From: Streptomyces sp. HSG2 | Lineage (GTDB): Bacteria > Actinomycetota > Actinomycetes > Streptomycetales > Streptomycetaceae | DNA: 64,000 nucleotides | Assembly: GCF_016598575.1 (NCBI RefSeq) | Contig: NZ_CP066801.1 | Location: 2,046,001 to 2,110,000 of the forward strand | Direction: 5' to 3' | In this document: piece by piece, positions 59,043 through 64,000 of the stretch | How the letters are laid out: each line of letters starts with the position of its first letter | How positions within the stretch are numbered: position 1 is the first letter of the stretch | Made by a program: the position numbers and the translations under genes | The notes under the pieces: generated by a model | Told to the model about the DNA's origin: nothing | Databases searched by the model: none | What the model saw: only the letters and a program-made list of their open reading frames with translations

Positions 59043-59930
59043 TCAGGCCGAGCGGGCCCCCACCAGCAGCCCCAGCAGGGCCCCCGCGAGGAGAAACGGT
59101 CCGAAGGCGATGGCCGTCCCCCGGCCCGCCCGCCGCCGGAGAACCAGCAGACCGCCGTATCCGGCGCCCAGGACGAACCCGGCGGTCGTGCCCAGCAGCA
59201 GCACCGGCCAGCCGTACCAGCCGAGGACGGCGCCGACGCCGAGCGCCAGCTTCACGTCGCCGAACCCCATGCCGGCCGGGTTGAGCAGCCACAGCGCGAG
59301 ATGACCGGCCCCCAGGACGAGGCCGCCCGACAGGGCTCCTGTCCAGGAGCCGGCGGCCCCGGGGGCGGGCGCGACCAGGCCCAGCAGCACCACCGTCGCA
59401 CCGGCGAACGGCAGAGTCAGCGGGTCCGGAAGCCGCGACACGCGCAGGTCGACGACGGCCAGCAGCACCCCGACCGGGGCCAGCGCCAGCCAGACCGCCA
59501 GCTCGGGCCGGACACCGACGGTCGCGGCCAGGGCGACACAGACGAGCGCGGTGACGGCGGGGAGTGCCGGACCGGGCCCGTAGAAGCCCCCAGGGTCCCC
59601 CACCGACCCGCCGGCACACGACACACACCGCGCGCGCCCCAACCAACCGGAGATCGCGTGGCCGCCGGGGCAACGGTCCCGCCACGGCTCGCCGGCCGGG
59701 GCCGCGAACCGATACGCGGCCCTCGGCAACAGCACCCCGGCGACCACGCCCCACAGCAGGGCGCCGACGATCACCCAGGACTCGGCGGCCCCCCATGCCC
59801 CGAGCCCGGACAGCCCGAGATCCGAGGGGACGGCGCCCGACTGCCCGATCCCCGTCCCCGCCGCACCCGGCGGGCCAAGGCCCGCGCCCGGGTCCCCCGT
59901 ACCGGCGACGCCGGCCGGTGTCGCCCTCAT
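59043..59930 (-). CDS. Prepilin peptidase (A24 family)
   Basis: A 295-residue membrane aspartic protease that processes prepilins or pilin-like proteins. The two catalytic Asp residues appear in the short motif DLRVSRLPDPLTLP and in GMGFGDVKLALGVGAVLGW, the GxGD signature. About eight hydrophobic helices are predicted. Two Cys pairs of a possible zinc site are only partly present (RCPGG, CVSCAGG). Its ATG overlaps the LysM/BTAD gene stop (ATGA at 59927-59930), so the two are translationally coupled, suggesting a shared pilus or secretion function. Confidence 0.9.
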   Translation of the reverse strand: MRATPAGVAGTGDPGAGLGPPGAAGTGIGQSGAVPSDLGLSGLGAWGAAESWVIVGALLWGVVAGVLLPRAAYRFAAPAGEPWRDRCPGGHAISGWLGRARCVSCAGGSVGDPGGFYGPGPALPAVTALVCVALAATVGVRPELAVWLALAPVGVLLAVVDLRVSRLPDPLTLPFAGATVVLLGLVAPAPGAAGSWTGALSGGLVLGAGHLALWLLNPAGMGFGDVKLALGVGAVLGWYGWPVLLLGTTAGFVLGAGYGGLLVLRRRAGRGTAIAFGPFLLAGALLGLLVGARSA

Positions 59931-62911
59931 CCCGCCGCGGCGGCGCTCTCACGCCACGTCGGCAGCAACTCGTCCAGCAGCGCCTCCGTCCGGGGCGGAA
60001 CCCCCCGGGGACCGCCCCGCGCGACGAGGTCGACCGCCAGGGCGCGGAGACGGTCCGCGTCGCCGGTGGAGTGCGTGGCCCGCAACAGCCGGTGCCACAG
60101 CCGTTCGTCGCCGGGCGCGGTGCGCAGGGCGGCGGTCAACGCCTCGATGGCCTTCTCCGCGCGGTCCTTCTCCAGATGGAACTCGGACAACGCCAGCCCG
60201 ATGTCGGCCACGAGCAACGGCAACCGGGCGTCGACGATCTCGTGCCCGAGCCACCGGTAGCGGCCCTCCGGCCGATCGGCCAGCAGCGGTCCCCGCACCA
60301 GGACCAGGGCGTCGGTGAGCATCCGCCCGCGCACGGCCCGGTTGTCGGCGCCCCCGCCCTGGGTGGCCTCGTGGTACAGCGAACGCAGGACGTCCAGATC
60401 CGAGACGACGGACCGGGAGAGGACGAGCCGCCCGGCCGCGTCCGCACGCAACCGGGGGCCCTCGCCGGGGTCGGCGCCGAGCCAGTCGCGCAGGCGGGCA
60501 AGGAGCGCCTCCCGCACGTCGTCGGGAACCCCACGCGGCCACAGCGCGGAGCTCAACACCCGCGGATGGACCCCCTCGCGGTGCAACAGGAGCAACGCGA
60601 GCGCCTCGCGCAGGAGCTCTCCGCGCTCCTCCTCGGGCGCGTCCAGGCCGATGATCTCGTACGGGCCGACGAGACGTGCGTACACCGCCGGACGCCCCTG
60701 CTCGGTCACGTCCACCAGGAACGGCGGCGCCGACGCCGGCCCGCCGTCCGGCCCGTCCCCCGGACCCCGCTCGGGGTCGGCGGCGACGAACAGGTCGAGT
60801 ACCGCTCGCTGCTGCGCGGCCGGCAGCAACTGGGCGTCCAACTCCAGGCCGAGCAGGGGCGCGATCAGCCGCCCCTCCGGAGTGATCTCCATCTCCCAGG
60901 TGGCGCCGGGGAGTTCATTGGCGTCGGTGGCGACGAGGTAGCCGATGCCGAGGCGCCCCGCACCGGCGGCGAGTTCCGCCAACCGTCGGGCGTCCTCCGC
61001 CGAGGGCGGCGCAGCGAGAAGAACCAGATGAGGCGCCCAACGCGTGTGCCGGGCGGGACCGGTACGCCCGGTGAGGACGGAATCGTGACCGGCGGTGCCC
61101 AACGCGCTCCGCCGCTGCCGCGTCTCCGCCTCCATCGTCTCGAACAGGGCTTCGGTGTCCTCAAGATGGCGAAGCCGGTTGGGTGCCAGCGGCGTGAGAT
61201 GCCCGCCGAATCCCACCAGCGTGATCGTCATCCGGTCCGACCAACCGTTGGTCGCCAACTCGGCCGCCACGGAGGCCAGTACCGCGCCCCGGTCGGACTC
61301 GCGGCCACGCAGGGACACCAGCCCGGGCACGGACTCCACGTTGAGCAACAGGCGAGCCCCGTCCATCGTGCCGAGACTCACCAGTCCGGGATACGGGGCC
61401 GCGGTGTCCACGTCCGCGTAGCGACCGGCCTCCCCCTCGGACAGCACCCAGAAGGTCTCGTCCTGACCCAGCCGCCAGGGCGAAGGCGGGGTTCCGGCCG
61501 GCTGCGCGAGCTGCAGGTGCAGTTCGCCGTCGCTGAGCCAGGCCGCGTAGACCACCGGCAACGGACGCGACTCGTCCCCCAGGGCGGCGGACAGCCCCCG
61601 CAGCGAGCGGTCCAGCATCCGGACCCCTTCGGGGTCGGCGCCGACCAACAACGCGTCCATCGCGTCCCGCGCCTCACCAGTGGGCGTGGGCGGCTCGGCA
61701 GCGCGCCGCCCCGCGACGCCGGCCCACGCCGACTGCCACAGCGCCTGCCGCCGCCGGTGCCCCAGCGCGCCGAGGAGCCCGGCGGCGAGGAGCGGAGCCG
61801 CGAGCAGGGCCCCCGGCAGGCCGAAGGCCCCGTCATCGGCCGTCGCCCCGATGTCGCTCGCCCCGGAGGAGGTTCCCGCTCCCCGGGTCATGGCGGGGGC
61901 GGACGCCGGGGAAACGGCGCCCGCCCCCGCCACGCCGACCTCGTCGCCGACATCGGCCCGTGCGACGTCGCCAGGCGCCACCGCGCCCTCGCCGGTGTCC
62001 GCGTACTCCTCGATCTGCCCGCGCAACGACTCGGAGACCTCGGGAGCCTCTCCGGGCATCTCGACCAGCTCGCCCCCACGGGCGTCACCCGGCATCTCCA
62101 TGATCCACCCGGGGCGAATCAGACTCGCCTCCGACAGCCGCGAACCGTCCGGCTGGGCACGGTCCTTGTTGAGAGCGAAGATCTCCTTGTAGCGACGACC
62201 GTCCCCGAGGTGCCGCTCGGCGATCTCCCAGAGAGAGTCGTGATGACGTCCCTCGGGAGGCTGAATCCGGTAGTACTTCGTGTCCCCCTGCCCGGCGGCG
62301 CGCTCGCCGGCCCCCGCCCGCTCGGGTGACGCCGTGAGCGGCACACTCGCGGCTCCCTCCGCGGACCGGTCCCGTTGCGCGGGAACATCGGGCGTCCGCT
62401 GCGCGGTGGCGGCCGGACCCTGCCGGCCGCTCTCCACTCCGTGCCCGAGCTGCGACAGCCCGGGGGTGATCCCGGCGGCGCCGGCCCCGATCAGCAGAAG
62501 TGCCGCGACCAACTGCCGGGCGAGCAACTGACTGGGACCGGACCCGGGCACCCGTCCGGGCACGCCGACCCCCGACAACGCGGCCTTGACCTCCACCAGC
62601 ACACAGGCGGCGAACTGCGCCCAGGCCAACCAGACGACGACGGTGAGAACACCGAGGAACGTCTGGACGGTGATCTCACGCTGCAACCACTCCAGGCTCG
62701 GCGCACCACCGGGCAACGGCCACCCACGCCACACGGCCAGCCCCAACGGCACGCCGGCGACCAGCCCGAGTAGGGAGACGAACGCCAGAAACGCCTTGAC
62801 GACGTCCCCGAACGTCCGCCGTCGCACCCGCACGGGTCGCGGCGTCCGGTTCACCGGAGCCGAGGGGCGTGCCGGTGGGCCGGGAGAGCGAGAAGTGCGG
62901 CGTCGCGACAT
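59927..62911 (-). CDS. Large membrane protein with LysM and BTAD-type domains
   Basis: A 994-residue protein. The N-terminus is basic with three to four hydrophobic helices (~35-165). A LysM-like region follows at ~212-275 (HHDSLWEIAERHLGDGRRYK, then LSEASLIRPGWIMEMP). Another helix pair lies near ~370-395. The cytoplasmic remainder includes a central uncharacterised domain and, in the last ~260 residues, an OmpR-like winged helix plus BTAD/TPR-like helices (EKAIEALTAALRTAPGDERL). Similar proteins occur in Streptomyces Tad-type pilus loci. Here it is coupled to the prepilin peptidase. Its precise role is unknown. Confidence 0.85.
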   Translation of the reverse strand: MSRRRTSRSPGPPARPSAPVNRTPRPVRVRRRTFGDVVKAFLAFVSLLGLVAGVPLGLAVWRGWPLPGGAPSLEWLQREITVQTFLGVLTVVVWLAWAQFAACVLVEVKAALSGVGVPGRVPGSGPSQLLARQLVAALLLIGAGAAGITPGLSQLGHGVESGRQGPAATAQRTPDVPAQRDRSAEGAASVPLTASPERAGAGERAAGQGDTKYYRIQPPEGRHHDSLWEIAERHLGDGRRYKEIFALNKDRAQPDGSRLSEASLIRPGWIMEMPGDARGGELVEMPGEAPEVSESLRGQIEEYADTGEGAVAPGDVARADVGDEVGVAGAGAVSPASAPAMTRGAGTSSGASDIGATADDGAFGLPGALLAAPLLAAGLLGALGHRRRQALWQSAWAGVAGRRAAEPPTPTGEARDAMDALLVGADPEGVRMLDRSLRGLSAALGDESRPLPVVYAAWLSDGELHLQLAQPAGTPPSPWRLGQDETFWVLSEGEAGRYADVDTAAPYPGLVSLGTMDGARLLLNVESVPGLVSLRGRESDRGAVLASVAAELATNGWSDRMTITLVGFGGHLTPLAPNRLRHLEDTEALFETMEAETRQRRSALGTAGHDSVLTGRTGPARHTRWAPHLVLLAAPPSAEDARRLAELAAGAGRLGIGYLVATDANELPGATWEMEITPEGRLIAPLLGLELDAQLLPAAQQRAVLDLFVAADPERGPGDGPDGGPASAPPFLVDVTEQGRPAVYARLVGPYEIIGLDAPEEERGELLREALALLLLHREGVHPRVLSSALWPRGVPDDVREALLARLRDWLGADPGEGPRLRADAAGRLVLSRSVVSDLDVLRSLYHEATQGGGADNRAVRGRMLTDALVLVRGPLLADRPEGRYRWLGHEIVDARLPLLVADIGLALSEFHLEKDRAEKAIEALTAALRTAPGDERLWHRLLRATHSTGDADRLRALAVDLVARGGPRGVPPRTEALLDELLPTWRESAAAAG

Positions 62912-63460
62912 GACGGGCGTCCCAGGTTGTCGTGGGGGGCGAACGGCTCGGAGCCCGAGCCTACAGAGATCCTAGGGACCCGACTTGAGCCACCCGAGGC
63001 AGCCGGGACGCCCGAAAGCACCCCAGCGACAATCCACTTGAGCATCCCGCCCTCGGACGCCGATCATCGACCCTCCCACGTCGCAGGAGCGGCCTCGCTC
63101 ACCGTTCGCCGTGGGGCGTGGCCCGCCCCCTTCGGCACGAGCCCGCGAACCGATCAGTCGCCGTCCTGGACCGCACCGAAGCCGACCCCGACAGCAGCGC
63201 TCCACCTCGCGGCGACACGACCGCGTCCGCCAAGCACGGCTCCACGGTCGATCGGACGACGAGCGTCACCCGCTCCCCCGCCCTTCGGCGAGTCGGCCTC
63301 GCACCCGGCGAGAAACGCACGACCCGTGCTCTCACCCCTGAACTACGCTGCCCGACAACAGCGTTCACCGTCCTGGAACACGAAACCCGGTGGTCGAGCT
63401 CAGCCGGAGAGCCGGGCAAGGGGTGGACACGATCCGAATGACCATCATGGGAGAGACAAC
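62912..63460. promoter_or_regulatory. Divergent intergenic region, LysM/BTAD gene / lipoprotein gene
   Basis: About 550 bases between two divergent genes. Open frames on both strands lack protein character. It must contain both promoters, but I saw no clear elements and no strong hairpin. Confidence 0.45.
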
Positions 63461-64000
63461 GTGAAACCCCGTCCCCTGCTCACGGCCGCCGCCCTCACAC
63501 TGACGGCCACCCTCCTGACCGCCTGCGGCGCGGACCAGAGCACGACCGACGACACCCCCATCGCAGGCGCCGACCAAAGCCCCACCCCCACAACCGAAAG
63601 CGAGACCTCCACACCCACACCCTCCCCCGAGAACGCACCCGACGGCGTCGACCTCTCCCTACCCGACGACATCAACCTCCTCTTCGAATGGGACACCCCA
63701 GACGACCAAAACGAAGCAGCCGCCCTTGAAGACGCCGCGAACTACATGAGGGCGATCTACCGGGGTGTCTCGCAACGTACGGCAGCAGAGCCGGCAGTGG
63801 CCAACTACGCCAAGGACCACGGGATCGAGTACGCACGGACCCAGATCGACGCCAGACTCGAAGGCGGATGGACCGCGACGGGAACCAAGCGATTCTCTCA
63901 ATCCGCCACCCGCTCCGCGCCGAACGGAGACGTCGTAGAGGTCACTTTCTGCTCGGACTCCACCTACTTCTACGGAAAGGAGGTCGACACGGGCAAGGTC
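63461..64000 (+). CDS. Putative lipoprotein (3' end outside window)
   Basis: An open frame of 180 codons that runs off the window end. It begins at GTG 63461 with GGGAGAGA 6 bases upstream. The N-terminus is a lipoprotein signal: a hydrophobic stretch then LLTAC, with the lipid-anchor Cys at residue 22. A Thr/Pro/Ser-rich linker follows (~25-60), then a soluble domain (EAAALEDAANYMRAIYRGVS, and later VEVTFCSDSTYFYGKE) of a type often seen in actinobacterial surface proteins. The function is unknown. Codons are less GC-biased than in the neighbours. Confidence 0.85.
   Translation, partial: MKPRPLLTAAALTLTATLLTACGADQSTTDDTPIAGADQSPTPTTESETSTPTPSPENAPDGVDLSLPDDINLLFEWDTPDDQNEAAALEDAANYMRAIYRGVSQRTAAEPAVANYAKDHGIEYARTQIDARLEGGWTATGTKRFSQSATRSAPNGDVVEVTFCSDSTYFYGKEVDTGKV

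Noticed and set aside
63118..63441. A 107-codon open frame before the lipoprotein gene
   Set aside because: No ribosome site, a composition typical of random GC-rich frames, and no recognisable features.

Overview
The window is very GC-rich, with strongly GC-biased third codon positions, many GTG starts and long runs of genes joined by 4-bp ATGA/GTGA overlaps. Together with futalosine-pathway menaquinone genes, two complex I operons and Streptomyces-type protein families, this points to a chromosomal core segment of a Streptomyces or close relative.

Layout: (1) 1-12.3 kb: the tail of an amino-acid permease, htpX-yccF, and a reduced complex I operon on the minus strand (nuoA2-B2-C2-H2-I2-J2-K2-L2-M2-N2) with no nuoD, E, F or G. 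(2) 12.6-15.5 kb: a LuxR-type two-component system with a free-standing copy of the kinase sensor domain. (3) 15.5-19.3 kb: an apparent insertion bounded by two near-identical copies of a ~140-bp sequence. It carries an IS3-type transposase remnant, a small secreted Cys-rich protein and an ABC transporter set of visibly lower GC. (4) 19.4-22.4 kb: a 2-oxoacid:ferredoxin oxidoreductase (korA, korB). (5) 22.6-36.7 kb: a mixed block with rarD, two related small hydrophobic peptides, a truncated amidohydrolase, an XRE-like regulator, a GT-C glycosyltransferase, a TPR-like protein, a polyprenyl diphosphate synthase, a secreted transglycosylase behind a c-di-AMP (ydaO-yuaA) riboswitch, a HAD phosphatase, fumarylacetoacetase, an M56 peptidase and RecQ. 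(6) 36.8-53.0 kb: the complete 14-gene nuoA-N operon with a Rex/Crp-like operator upstream and a strong terminator hairpin downstream. (7) 53.7-59.0 kb: an NlpC/P60 hydrolase, then a quinone-related cluster (geranylgeranyl-reductase-type flavoprotein, menG, an imidazolonepropionase-like protein, mqnC). (8) 59.0-64 kb: prepilin peptidase translationally coupled to a LysM/BTAD membrane protein, and a lipoprotein running off the end.

Much of the window serves respiration. Menaquinone head-group (mqnC), methylation (menG), side-chain synthesis (polyprenyl synthase) and probable side-chain reduction genes lie near both complex I operons. KorAB, which would make reduced ferredoxin, lies near a complex I operon that lacks the NADH module. 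The best candidates for unexplored biology are the repeat-bounded secreted-protein/ABC island (15.5-19.3 kb), the paired small hydrophobic peptides (23.8-24.4 kb), and the electron donor and missing NuoD of the reduced complex I. All functional statements come from reading the sequence; no database search was run.
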